A stretch of DNA of 40,528 nucleotides from Devosiaceae bacterium MH13 (GTDB lineage Bacteria > Pseudomonadota > Alphaproteobacteria > Rhizobiales > MH13). The notes under the pieces are model-generated. The model saw only the letters and a program-made list of their open reading frames with translations, was not told the DNA's origin and did no database searches. The stretch is from NCBI GenBank assembly GCA_019192585.1, contig JAHCMG010000192.1, positions 1 through 40,528 on the forward strand. Direction: 5' to 3'. The translations under genes were made by a program, and so were the position numbers. How positions within the stretch are numbered: the stretch's first letter is position 1; each line of letters begins with the position of its first letter. Below, in pieces: positions 8,660 through 18,176 of this stretch.

Positions 8660-9697
8660 ATGCGTTCCACATTTGTCCGTCGTGGCGTGACCAGCGGCTT
8701 TGTCGCCGCGGGCCTGACGGTTGCACTGGGTGCGTCGACAGCGCTTGCCACCGACGTTCGGTTTTCGATGGATTGGGCATGGCAGGGTCCGCAGGCCTAT
8801 GCGCTGATGGCGCAAGGGTCGGGCTGCTTTGAAGAAGGTGGCGTGAACATTTCGTTCGACCGCGGCTTCGGCTCTGGCCGTGTGCCGGTCGATCTGGCCG
8901 CCGGCACCTACGATATGGGCGTGGCCGACATCAACCCGACCATCAAGTTCCGCGCCGAGAACCCGGACAGCGACCTGATCGCCGTCGCCGTGCTGTTCGA
9001 CGGTTCGCCGCTCGTTGCGGTGGTTGGCGCCGACAGTGACATTGTCGAGCCGGCCGACTTTGAAGGCGCCACGCTCGCCGCACCCGACTTTGATGCCGGC
9101 CGTCAGCTGTTCCCGATCTTTGCCAAAGCCAACGATATCGACGAGAGCACGATCGAATGGATCTCCGTGAGCCCCGAGCTGCGCGAGCCGATGCTGGTGC
9201 AGGGCGAAGCGGACGGTGTGACCGGCTTCATCACCTCGTCGACCGTGAACCTTGAGCGCCTTGGCATGACCGAGGATGAGCAGCGCGTGTTCCGCTACAA
9301 GGACTATGGCGTCGAGCTGTACTCGACCTCGATCCTGACGAGCCGCGCGTTCGCGGAAGCCAACCCAGAAGCCGTCACCACGGTTGTGGGCTGCATGATC
9401 GAAGGCCTGAAAATGGCCATCGCTGATCCCGATGGTGCGATCGAAACGCTGGCCGAGTTCGAGCCGCTGACCGATGTGCCGATTGAGCGCCGCCGCTGGC
9501 AGATCTCGATCGACGAGATGATCCTGACCGACAATGTTGCCGCCAACGGCATCTCGGCTGTCGATGAAGAGCGCTTTAACTTGGGCATCATGGAAGTTGA
9601 GAACGCCTATGGCATTCCCAACAGCCTGACGATGGACGATATTTACACCGACGCCTATTTGCCGGCGCCGGAAGATCGCATTCTTGCGCCGATGTGA
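8660..9697 (+). CDS. ABC transporter substrate-binding protein, NMT1/THI5-like
   Basis: Signal peptide MRSTFVRRGVTSGFVAAGLTVALGASTALA; DVRFSMDWAWQGPQAYALMAQGSGCFEEGGVNISFDRG; RBS AAGGAGGAAAG upstream. Confidence 0.9.
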   Translation: MRSTFVRRGVTSGFVAAGLTVALGASTALATDVRFSMDWAWQGPQAYALMAQGSGCFEEGGVNISFDRGFGSGRVPVDLAAGTYDMGVADINPTIKFRAENPDSDLIAVAVLFDGSPLVAVVGADSDIVEPADFEGATLAAPDFDAGRQLFPIFAKANDIDESTIEWISVSPELREPMLVQGEADGVTGFITSSTVNLERLGMTEDEQRVFRYKDYGVELYSTSILTSRAFAEANPEAVTTVVGCMIEGLKMAIADPDGAIETLAEFEPLTDVPIERRRWQISIDEMILTDNVAANGISAVDEERFNLGIMEVENAYGIPNSLTMDDIYTDAYLPAPEDRILAPM

Positions 9698-9742
9698 GCC
9701 CTCGCGGATCGTACCGCGAGCGCTGAAACCAAGTGACAAGTC

Positions 9743-9772
9743 CCAGACCCGCTGTTTGGCGGGTCTGGTTTT
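9743..9772 (+). terminator. Rho-independent terminator/attenuator between SBP and ATPase genes
   Basis: CCAGACCCGC-tgtttg-GCGGGTCTGG-TTTT: perfect 10-bp stem, 6-nt loop, four T. Confidence 0.8.
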
Positions 9773-9833
9773 GCTGTGACAGACACATGTCGGCACGCAA
9801 TGCTGTGGGCTGACGGATCAAAAAGGTGCGCGG

Positions 9834-10640
9834 ATGAGTGGTGGCTTTGTCGAGCTTGAAGATGTCTCTTTGCGCTATGGCGGCGAAGAGACCGGCACGC
9901 TGGCCCTGTCGGGTGCCAACCTGAAGGTCGACAAAGGCGAGTTCATCGCGGTGGTGGGTCCCTCGGGCTGCGGCAAGTCGACCTTGATGAAGGCGATGTC
10001 TGGCCTTTGGCCGGTGACATCGGGCGGCGTCCGCGTCGCGGGCCACTATGTCGATGGGCCGCTTTCGATGGTTGGCATGGCCTTTCAGGCCGCAACCTTG
10101 CTGCCGTGGCGCTCAACACTCGACAATGTGATGCTGCCGCTCGAGATCGCGCAGCCTTACCGCTCGCAGCTGTCCTCGCGCAAAGAGGAGTTCCGCGAAA
10201 AGGCCCGCGGGCTGTTGAAGCTGGTCGGCCTTGAAGGGTTTGACGACAAGTTTCCCTGGCAACTGTCCGGCGGCATGCAGCAGCGCGTCTCGCTCTGCCG
10301 CGCCCTCATCCATGAGCCTGAGCTTTTGATGCTCGACGAGCCCTTTGCCGCGCTTGATATGTTCACCCGCGAGGAACTGTGGGGCGTGTTGCAGAACGTG
10401 TGGATGACCAAGAAACCGACGGTTATCCTGGTGACCCATGACCTGCGCGAAGCGGTCTATCTGGCCGACAAAGTCTATGTGATGAGCGCGCGCCCCGGCC
10501 GCATGATCCACGAGCGTGACATCGAGTTTGCGCGCCCACGGGAGCTGGACATCACCTTCCGCCCCGATTTCGGCGCCATCGCGCAAGATCTGCGCGACCA
10601 CATCTACACCGCGCGGGCCGAACCCGCGAAAGCCGCCTAA
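9834..10640 (+). CDS. ABC transporter ATPase (SsuB/TauB-type)
   Basis: [63 protein letters not shown]. Confidence 0.93.
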   Translation: MSGGFVELEDVSLRYGGEETGTLALSGANLKVDKGEFIAVVGPSGCGKSTLMKAMSGLWPVTSGGVRVAGHYVDGPLSMVGMAFQAATLLPWRSTLDNVMLPLEIAQPYRSQLSSRKEEFREKARGLLKLVGLEGFDDKFPWQLSGGMQQRVSLCRALIHEPELLMLDEPFAALDMFTREELWGVLQNVWMTKKPTVILVTHDLREAVYLADKVYVMSARPGRMIHERDIEFARPRELDITFRPDFGAIAQDLRDHIYTARAEPAKAA

Positions 10641-10655
10641 AGGAGCCTCCCACAG

Positions 10656-11510
10656 ATGGCAGACACGACGGCCCAACCCCAAAGTTCGACGCCCGCAGCC
10701 AGCGCCGCCCCGCAAGCTGGTGGCCTGAAGCTTTCGCAACGCCAGCTCGAGCGGGTGATGCCCTGGCTGGTTGTGTTTGGCCTGTTTGCGATTTGGGAGC
10801 TGACCGTCAGGGTCTTCGACTTCCCGCAGTTCATCTTGCCCGCGCCTTCGGTGATCTTCGAGGCCATGTGGCAGTGGCGCGTGCCGATTATCGACAACGC
10901 TGCGCAGACGGCCTTCACCACGGTGATTGGCTTTGGCATCGCCATCGTGTTTGGCCTGATCACGGGGATCCTGATCGGGTCATCCTCGCTTGTCTACAAC
11001 GGCTTCTACCCGGTTCTGATCGGCTTCAACTCCATTCCCAAAGTGGCTGTGGTGCCGATTTTGGTTATCTGGTTTGGCATCGGCACGGTGCCGGCGATCA
11101 TCACCGCGTTTTTGATCTCGTTCTTCCCGATCCTGGTGAACGTCGCGACCGGGATCGCGACTGTTGAGCAGGAACTCAAAGATGTGCTGCGGGCGCTTGG
11201 CGCGTCGAAACGCGATATCATCATTAAGGTCGGTATTCCGCGCTCGCTGCCCTATTTCTTCGCGTCGCTGAAGATCGCCATCACCGTGGCGTTCGTTGGA
11301 TCGATCATCGCCGAGACGGTCGCCTCCAACAAAGGCATCGGGCACCTGATGATCCAGGCCTCCTCGCGCTTCGAGGTGCCGCTCGTCTTTGCCGGCCTGC
11401 TCGTGACCGCGATCATGGGTGTGGCGATGTATGTGGTCGCCAATTTTGTCGAGCGCCGGATGACCGGTTGGGCCACACGCTCGCAAGGCGATCCGGGCAG
11501 CCAGACCTAA
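10656..11510 (+). CDS. ABC transporter permease (SsuC/TauC-type)
   Basis: Six-TM permease with LRALGASKRDIIIKVGIPRSLPYFFASLKIAITVAFVGSIIAE motif. Confidence 0.92.
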   Translation: MADTTAQPQSSTPAASAAPQAGGLKLSQRQLERVMPWLVVFGLFAIWELTVRVFDFPQFILPAPSVIFEAMWQWRVPIIDNAAQTAFTTVIGFGIAIVFGLITGILIGSSSLVYNGFYPVLIGFNSIPKVAVVPILVIWFGIGTVPAIITAFLISFFPILVNVATGIATVEQELKDVLRALGASKRDIIIKVGIPRSLPYFFASLKIAITVAFVGSIIAETVASNKGIGHLMIQASSRFEVPLVFAGLLVTAIMGVAMYVVANFVERRMTGWATRSQGDPGSQT

Positions 11511-11521
11511 CGCTGGTCCTG

Positions 11522-11537
11522 GGCGAGGTCTCTCGCC
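11522..11537. terminator. Possible bidirectional terminator between convergent operons
   Basis: GGCGAG-gtct-CTCGCC perfect 6-bp hairpin between convergent gene ends; no T-tract, so weak. Confidence 0.35.
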
Positions 11538-11546
11538 ACGCTTTGG

Positions 11547-12605
<1,059 letters not shown>

Positions 12606-12617
12606 TGGTCCGTCCCC

Positions 12618-13946
12618 TTAAAGGCTGGTCGGCACGGCACCGGGCGCCCAGGGCGCGCCCACCGCCCCGTATTGCAGCCAGGTTGCCGCCGTCCACGAAA
12701 AGGCAACGCCGCCGGCGGGGTTGCCCGTGTTGCAATCGAAATATTCGGCGAAGCCAGCGTCGCGAATGAGCGTGCGGGTGTCGTCCCACACCTGCATCGC
12801 CTCGCGAATGTGCCCGTGCGCCAGAAGGCCCCGGCCGATCATCATGTTCATGAACGCCCAAACTGGGCCGCGCCAATAGCGCTTGGCATCGAAGACGGGC
12901 GAATCCGGGTCGTGGCTCGGCACACCAAAGCCGGTCTTCTCGCGGATGCGATCATAGTGGCTCAGCATGGCGCGCTTCTGGGCCGGCGTGCCCGTCTCGG
13001 CGAAGAAGCACAAGAGCGCCGCATTGGAGACACCCTGTCCGTGGCGCGACGAGCGCAGGTCGAGCGCCGTGAAGGTTTGCTGGTCTTTGTCCCAAAGCCG
13101 TTGGCAGCCCGCTTCTGCGCGGGCGATCCATTCTTCGATGATCGGCATGTCATCGATCTTCTTGAGTGTTTGCGCGATGCGCATCAGCGCCCGGTCGGCG
13201 GCCAGCAGAATGAAGGTGCATCCTGGGTCAGCGACGAAGAACGGGTTGCGGGTGCCGATGTCGCGGGCGTTCCAGCCCAGCGAACGGCCGAATTCCACCA
13301 GCGCGATGTAGCGGTTGTACTCCTCATGCGTCGGGCGCATCGCCGCATCGACATGTTGCAAATCCCGCCGCTCATAGGGTTCGACATTTGAGCCGTCGAC
13401 GGCCTCCAGCGCGTCATCCCAGTCGGATGAGTTGTCTCGGCCCGATTCCCACGGGTGGGTGATCGCCACGACGCCCAGCCCGCCAGGATCGCGATAGTCG
13501 TGCCACCAGCGATGCCAGCGCATCAGCGCATCGAACACGCGAGACGCGCGCTCGAGGTTCTCGGGGCTGTGGTTGCGCTTGAGCAGCTCTTCGGCGCAGA
13601 AGGCGGCCACGGGCGGTTGGCTGTGCCCCGATGTGGGGACGGGCCGGCCCGTGCCCCAGACGCTCGGCCCCGGGAAGTAGGACGGCACCTCCTGATGGAA
13701 GATGATGTGTGGGATCATGCCGTCCGGCCATTGGTGAGCCATCAGGGTCTCGATCTCCGTCCAGGCGCGGTCGAGGTCGAAGGCGGCAAAGCCCATGGCG
13801 ACGATCGCCGAGTCCCAGTTCCATTGGTAGGGGTACAAGCTGGCGGTCGGCACGGTGTAGCCGCCGCGATCGTTGCCGGCGATAATGCTTTGTGCGGCGT
13901 GGTTCAGGGCGTCTTCCGACAGAGGTGTCGTGTCTTGCAGGGCCAC
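12618..13946 (-). CDS. GH63-like glycoside hydrolase (mannosylglycerate/glucosylglycerate hydrolase-like)
   Basis: YPYQWNWDSAIVAMGFAAFDLDRAWTEIETLMAHQWPDGMIPHIIFH ... HPWESGRDNSSDWDDAL ... YWRGPVWAFMNMMIGRGL. Start chosen at GTG 13946, just after the upstream permease stop. Confidence 0.8.
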   Translation of the reverse strand: MALQDTTPLSEDALNHAAQSIIAGNDRGGYTVPTASLYPYQWNWDSAIVAMGFAAFDLDRAWTEIETLMAHQWPDGMIPHIIFHQEVPSYFPGPSVWGTGRPVPTSGHSQPPVAAFCAEELLKRNHSPENLERASRVFDALMRWHRWWHDYRDPGGLGVVAITHPWESGRDNSSDWDDALEAVDGSNVEPYERRDLQHVDAAMRPTHEEYNRYIALVEFGRSLGWNARDIGTRNPFFVADPGCTFILLAADRALMRIAQTLKKIDDMPIIEEWIARAEAGCQRLWDKDQQTFTALDLRSSRHGQGVSNAALLCFFAETGTPAQKRAMLSHYDRIREKTGFGVPSHDPDSPVFDAKRYWRGPVWAFMNMMIGRGLLAHGHIREAMQVWDDTRTLIRDAGFAEYFDCNTGNPAGGVAFSWTAATWLQYGAVGAPWAPGAVPTSL

Positions 13947-13954
13947 AGTTCGGC

Positions 13955-15238
13955 CTATCCTTTCACCGATCCGGCGGTCAGCCCGGCGACCAGGAACCGC
14001 TCCAGCCACAAGAAAACCACCAGCACTGGGACCGTCGCGACGACGGCGCCAGCCATGAGATGCTGCCTCGGCACTTCCGATGAGTTCAGCGAAACGACCC
14101 CGCGGGACAGCGTGAAGATGGATGGGTCGTCTAGGAACATGAACGCAAACAGGAATTCGTTCCAGGCAATCATGAAAACATACAGTGAAACAGATGCAAT
14201 GGCCGGCAAGGCGAGCGGCAGCGTGATCTTGACGATCACCCCGAAGCGGCTGAGCCCGTCCATCAGCCCCGCTTCTTCAAGCTCCGCCGGTAGGCCTTCG
14301 AAATAGCCCTTGAGCATGTACAGCGCCACGGGAACTGTGGTGGCTGGGTAGACGATCAACAGCCCCAAAAGTGAGTTGCGTAGGCCCAGCTGCGAGAACA
14401 CCGCGTAAAGCGGGATCACCAGCACAATAGCCGGCACCATGTAGATGAGAAGGATCGAGCGGGCGAAGGCCTGGCGGCCTTTGAAGCGCAGCCGCGCCAC
14501 CGCGTAAGCGCCGGGGATGGAGAAGGCGAGCGTGAGGATGACCGTCAGCGTCGAGACGATGAAAGAGACCAGCAAATAGCGGCCGAAATTGAACTGGGTG
14601 AACAGCTCATAATAGCTCGAGAACAGGCCGGCGGCGCCTTGGGACAGGTCGATCGACAGATCGAGTGGGTTGGCCAGCAGCTCGGACTGGTTCTTCAGCG
14701 ACGTCATCACCATGACGTAGAAGGGCAGGGCGACCATCACCGTGAAGATGACGTAGCCAAGCCCTTTCATGACGCGGATGAAGGCTTCTTCGCGTTTGTA
14801 GCGCGAGACGGCGCCGGACGGGATGTCGCCGATCATCAACGCCGTGCCGACGATGGTGAGGCTGGCGAAGATGGCGAGCGCGACAAGCTGCGCGACTGGC
14901 GCTTGATCAAGCCCGAGCCCAAAGGGTGCGGCAAAGGTCGCCAGCGCCAGGATGACAACCAGCAGAGCGCCTGCGATCAGCTGCGCGCGCCGCGTCTGCC
15001 GCGAAACGGGGCCCACAGACCCAAGGTACGCGCCCGCAAGCAGCCCCGCCAACGCGGCTGCCCCGGCGGGCGGGGCGGCAAATTCGCCCGTGACCAAACC
15101 CAGCGTGACGCCGACAACGATCATGACAACCGCACCGGCAAGGGCGCCGATGCCGGCGCTGATCAGCGTGCCGAGGCCAAAGTCGAAGCCGGCTTGCGGC
15201 TCAAGGTTGCGGGCCACGGTCGTGTCCATTGTCGCCAT
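13955..15238 (-). CDS. Sugar ABC transporter permease (MalG family) with extra N-terminal membrane region
   Basis: C-terminal MalG-type domain (SFIVSTLTVILTLAFSIPGAYAVARLRFKG ... EEAGLMDGLSRFGVIVKITLPLALPAIASVSLYVFMIAWNEFLFA) preceded by about 150 residues with several hydrophobic segments. Confidence 0.88.
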   Translation of the reverse strand: MATMDTTVARNLEPQAGFDFGLGTLISAGIGALAGAVVMIVVGVTLGLVTGEFAAPPAGAAALAGLLAGAYLGSVGPVSRQTRRAQLIAGALLVVILALATFAAPFGLGLDQAPVAQLVALAIFASLTIVGTALMIGDIPSGAVSRYKREEAFIRVMKGLGYVIFTVMVALPFYVMVMTSLKNQSELLANPLDLSIDLSQGAAGLFSSYYELFTQFNFGRYLLVSFIVSTLTVILTLAFSIPGAYAVARLRFKGRQAFARSILLIYMVPAIVLVIPLYAVFSQLGLRNSLLGLLIVYPATTVPVALYMLKGYFEGLPAELEEAGLMDGLSRFGVIVKITLPLALPAIASVSLYVFMIAWNEFLFAFMFLDDPSIFTLSRGVVSLNSSEVPRQHLMAGAVVATVPVLVVFLWLERFLVAGLTAGSVKG

Positions 15239-15240
15239 GG

Positions 15241-16533
15241 TCAGGCCCCTCCCTCTTTGGGCGAGAAGCGGAAGAAGGCGAGCGCGAAGGCCAGCAGAAC
15301 AAAGAAGACGACCACCGCCACCGCCGCGCCAGCGCCAAGGTTGGAGAGCGCAAAGCCTTGCTCATAGACCTGGACGGTTAGCGTGCGGGTGCCCGCCGCG
15401 CCGCCGGTCAGGAGGAAGATGTCGTCGAACTTGTTGAAGGTCCAAATGAAACGCAGCAGGAACAGCACCGAAAGGATGCCGATGAGCTGAGGCAGCGAGA
15501 GGTACCAGAACTGCTGAAGGGGTGTGGCGCCATCAATCTCGGCGGCTTCGTACATCTCGGTCGAGATCGACTGCATCGCCGCCAAGATGAATAGGAAGGA
15601 GAGCGGGAAGTAGCGCCAGGCCTCAAAGGCGATGACCGTCGATAAGGCGACGGGGAAGTCGAACGTCAGGCCAAAGATCGTGATGGGCACATCGCGGGTG
15701 CCGAAGAAGTTTATCGGCGCGCCGATAAGGCCCATCTCGACCAGCATGGCGTTCACCGTGCCCGAGAACGGATCGAGCAGGATGAGCCAGGTGAAGGCCA
15801 CGGCGATCACGGGCGCCACATAGGGGAACAGGAACAGCCCGCGCAGGATGCCGCGACCCTTAAAGGCCGTGTTGAGGAGCTGCGCCGCGAACAGGCCGAC
15901 GATCAGCGCGCCGGCGGTGGAGAAGACCGTGTAGTAGATCGTGACCCGGAGGACGCTCCAGAACTCTGACGCGGAGAAGACCCGCTGAAAGTTTTCAAGC
16001 GTGAAGTCGAGGTTGGTCAGCACGTTGACGCCGGAACCGGTGACGAGCGGATCGGTGTCGCGCACGTCCGATGGCGCATCGAGAAAGGCTTGGGTGACTT
16101 CGGCTTCAAGTTCAAAGCGCTCGCGGAAGCCGCCTTCCAGGTCACCCAAGGCGCAGCTCAGGTCGCGACCCGTCAGTGTGCATCGCGGATCGAGCGCCGT
16201 GACCGTGAGGCCTTCGGGGATGGTGTCGGTGAAGGCGGCACTAATCACCGGCCGCTCGGGCGAAGAATTGCGGATGCGGTATTGCAGTTCGACGCTGTCG
16301 CCCACGGCCTCGGCGTCACCGCGCAGTCGCTCGGTCACCAGCGCAGCGGGCGCGCGCAGATCGGCCAGTTCGACCGGTTTGACCGAAATCCAGAAGTTCG
16401 CGATGAGCGGGCCGAGGACCACCAAAACGACGATGAGCGCCGTTGGCAGCAGCATGCCGGAGGCGAGCTTCGCCTCCCGCTTTTGCATGGGACCCGCCCC
16501 CTTCGGAGGGCCAAGGTTTTCGGCCATCGACAT
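15241..16533 (-). CDS. Sugar ABC transporter permease (MalF family) with DUF11-like insertion after TM1
   Basis: Permease motif MYEAAEIDGATPLQQFWYLSLPQLIGIL; insertion VGDSVELQYRIRNSSPERPVISAAFTDTIPEGLTVTALDPRCTLTGRDLSCALGDLEGGFRERFELEAEV. Confidence 0.87.
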   Translation of the reverse strand: MSMAENLGPPKGAGPMQKREAKLASGMLLPTALIVVLVVLGPLIANFWISVKPVELADLRAPAALVTERLRGDAEAVGDSVELQYRIRNSSPERPVISAAFTDTIPEGLTVTALDPRCTLTGRDLSCALGDLEGGFRERFELEAEVTQAFLDAPSDVRDTDPLVTGSGVNVLTNLDFTLENFQRVFSASEFWSVLRVTIYYTVFSTAGALIVGLFAAQLLNTAFKGRGILRGLFLFPYVAPVIAVAFTWLILLDPFSGTVNAMLVEMGLIGAPINFFGTRDVPITIFGLTFDFPVALSTVIAFEAWRYFPLSFLFILAAMQSISTEMYEAAEIDGATPLQQFWYLSLPQLIGILSVLFLLRFIWTFNKFDDIFLLTGGAAGTRTLTVQVYEQGFALSNLGAGAAVAVVVFFVLLAFALAFFRFSPKEGGA

Positions 16534-16585
16534 TCAGATCACCCGGTGTCTGCGTTCTTGTTGGCAGTTGATCAGGTGGGGGGAA

Positions 16586-16621
16586 GGGTGCGCGCTTGGG
16601 TGTATCCCGTCGCGCGCACCC
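16586..16621 (-). terminator. Intercistronic hairpin between SBP gene and MalF-like permease gene
   Basis: GGGTGCGCGC ... GCGCGCACCC: perfect 10-bp inverted repeat, 16-nt loop containing a GGG/CCC inner pairing. Confidence 0.5.
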
Positions 16622-16646
16622 CGTTGGTTAAGGGCCTGATGCTGGC

Positions 16647-18002
16647 CTACTCGACAGCCGCTGCCAGCTCTTCGTTGATGATGGCAACGGTCGCTGCCAC
16701 GTCGCGCTCGCCATCGATGAACTCGCGAACATAGCGGTTAATGATCTGTGAGTTGATGATCTGCGAGGCGACCGAAAGCTGCGCTTCGGTGACGCCCCAG
16801 CGGTCAGCGGTTTCAAGGCCGGCGACGATCTCGGAGATCACCTCTGCGGGGTAGAGGTCCCACAGCGGCGCGCGGCGATCAACGCCCACATCGAGCATCG
16901 ACCAGGCGTCAACGAACGCTGTGGGGTCTTCGTCCGTCCCGCGCCGCACCGGGAACTTGCCCTCCGGTGCGATGGACAACGTGGAGGTGTAGCCCTCGTT
17001 CATCGAGTAGGCGACGAAATCCTGCGCCGCGTCGAGGTTCGCGCCCGAGGTGATGCCCATGTAGCGGATGTCCGCCCAGGCCGCGCCATCGGGGTTGGAG
17101 GGGCCCGAGAAGGTGGTCACGATGCCGGTCCGCGAGGCGAGCTCTGAAGAGGTCGGGTCGTCGGTGAGGGTCGGCGGGGCGGAATCGCGCAGGCCGGCCA
17201 GCTCATCAAGGATGAAGGGCGACCAGATGATCATCGCCGCTTGGCCGGCGAAATACAGCTCGCGCGACTGCTGCCAGAACAGGTCACCGGGAGGCGAAGC
17301 TTCGGCAATCGCCTTGTAGAACTCCAGCACCTCGATGGTGGCCGCCTCTTCGAGCGGCGAGAACCCATCGTCGGAAACTGGCGAGACGCCATTGGCGAGG
17401 AACACATGCTCCAGCACCTGGCTCATGAAGTTCTCGTCGATCTTGGTGGCAGCCACAAAGCCGAACAGTTCGGGCGGGTTGTGGAGCGCTTCGACGGCGG
17501 CAAGGATGTTGGCGTAAGAGGTCGGCGGCTCGAGCCCCGCATCGGCAAACAGATCGGCGCGGTAGACGACCATCTAGGTCCAGCCATCGACGGGGACGGC
17601 GGCGTAGATTTCATCTTCCACGGCAGCCATCTCAAGGGCGCCCGGCGCGAACGTGTCGGAGCCAAGATCATCGATGATGTCGGTTGCCGCATCGGGGTCG
17701 AGAATGCCCGCTTCGGTCCAGGGGAAGACATATTGCAGGGTGTGGTAGATCACATCCGGCAGATCGCCCGCGGCAAAGGCGGCGGTGGCGCGGGTGCCCA
17801 GCTCGTTCTCGGGCACGGGAATAACGTCAACCGAGACGCCGGTTTCCGCTTCAAAGTCGGTGGCCATCTGCTGCTGGATGGCCAGCCGCTCGGGCTGATC
17901 TTCAGTGGTCCAGAAGCGGATCGAGTCGCTTTGCGCAAGCGCCGGCGATGCCAGCATCGTCGTGGCAGCAAGCACACTGAGGGTGAGTTTTGTCTTTGTC
18001 AT
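16647..18002 (-). pseudogene. Sugar ABC transporter substrate-binding protein interrupted by in-frame amber (TAG) codon
   Basis: ORF 18002..17574 (MTKTKLTLSVLAATTMLASPALAQ...VPVDGWT*) and ORF 17573..16647 (MVVYRADLFADAGLEPPTSY...) are in the same frame and separated only by TAG; together 451 codons of one extracellular SBP. Confidence 0.85.
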
Positions 18003-18044
18003 GAGGTCCTCCCTTTGACCCTAGCGGGTGGCCGTTGACGGCCA

Positions 18045-18056
18045 GAAAGCGCTTTC
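18045..18056. promoter_or_regulatory. LacI-family-type operator palindrome upstream of sugar ABC operon
   Basis: GAAAGCGCTTTC, perfect 12-bp palindrome 43 bp upstream of the SBP start at 18002. Confidence 0.6.
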
Positions 18057-18071
18057 GGTTGAAGGCGCATG

Positions 18072-18088
18072 ACCCCGTTGGTCGGGGT
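18072..18088 (-). terminator. Possible weak terminator after NitT/TauT-type operon
   Basis: ACCCCG-ttggt-CGGGGT hairpin downstream (minus strand) of the permease ending at 18177; no U-tract. Confidence 0.35.
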
Positions 18089-18176
18089 TCAGATGGTAGG
18101 GTAGATCACCTAATCGGCGCCCGTCCAGCCCATTTGGTGGGCACTGAGTGCGGCTGCTACGTCTGGTTGCGGCCCG

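Noticed and set aside
8513-9796. 427-aa minus-strand ORF
   Set aside because: Antisense shadow of the NMT1-like SBP; it also spans a terminator, and its composition is not protein-like.
12672-13391. 239-aa plus-strand ORF opposite the glycosidase
   Set aside because: Mirror frame of a well-supported GH63-like gene.
17068-18038. Plus-strand ORFs across the amber site as an alternative explanation for the split SBP
   Set aside because: Minus-strand frame has signal peptide, SBP motifs and operon context on both sides of the TAG; the plus-strand ORFs have none.
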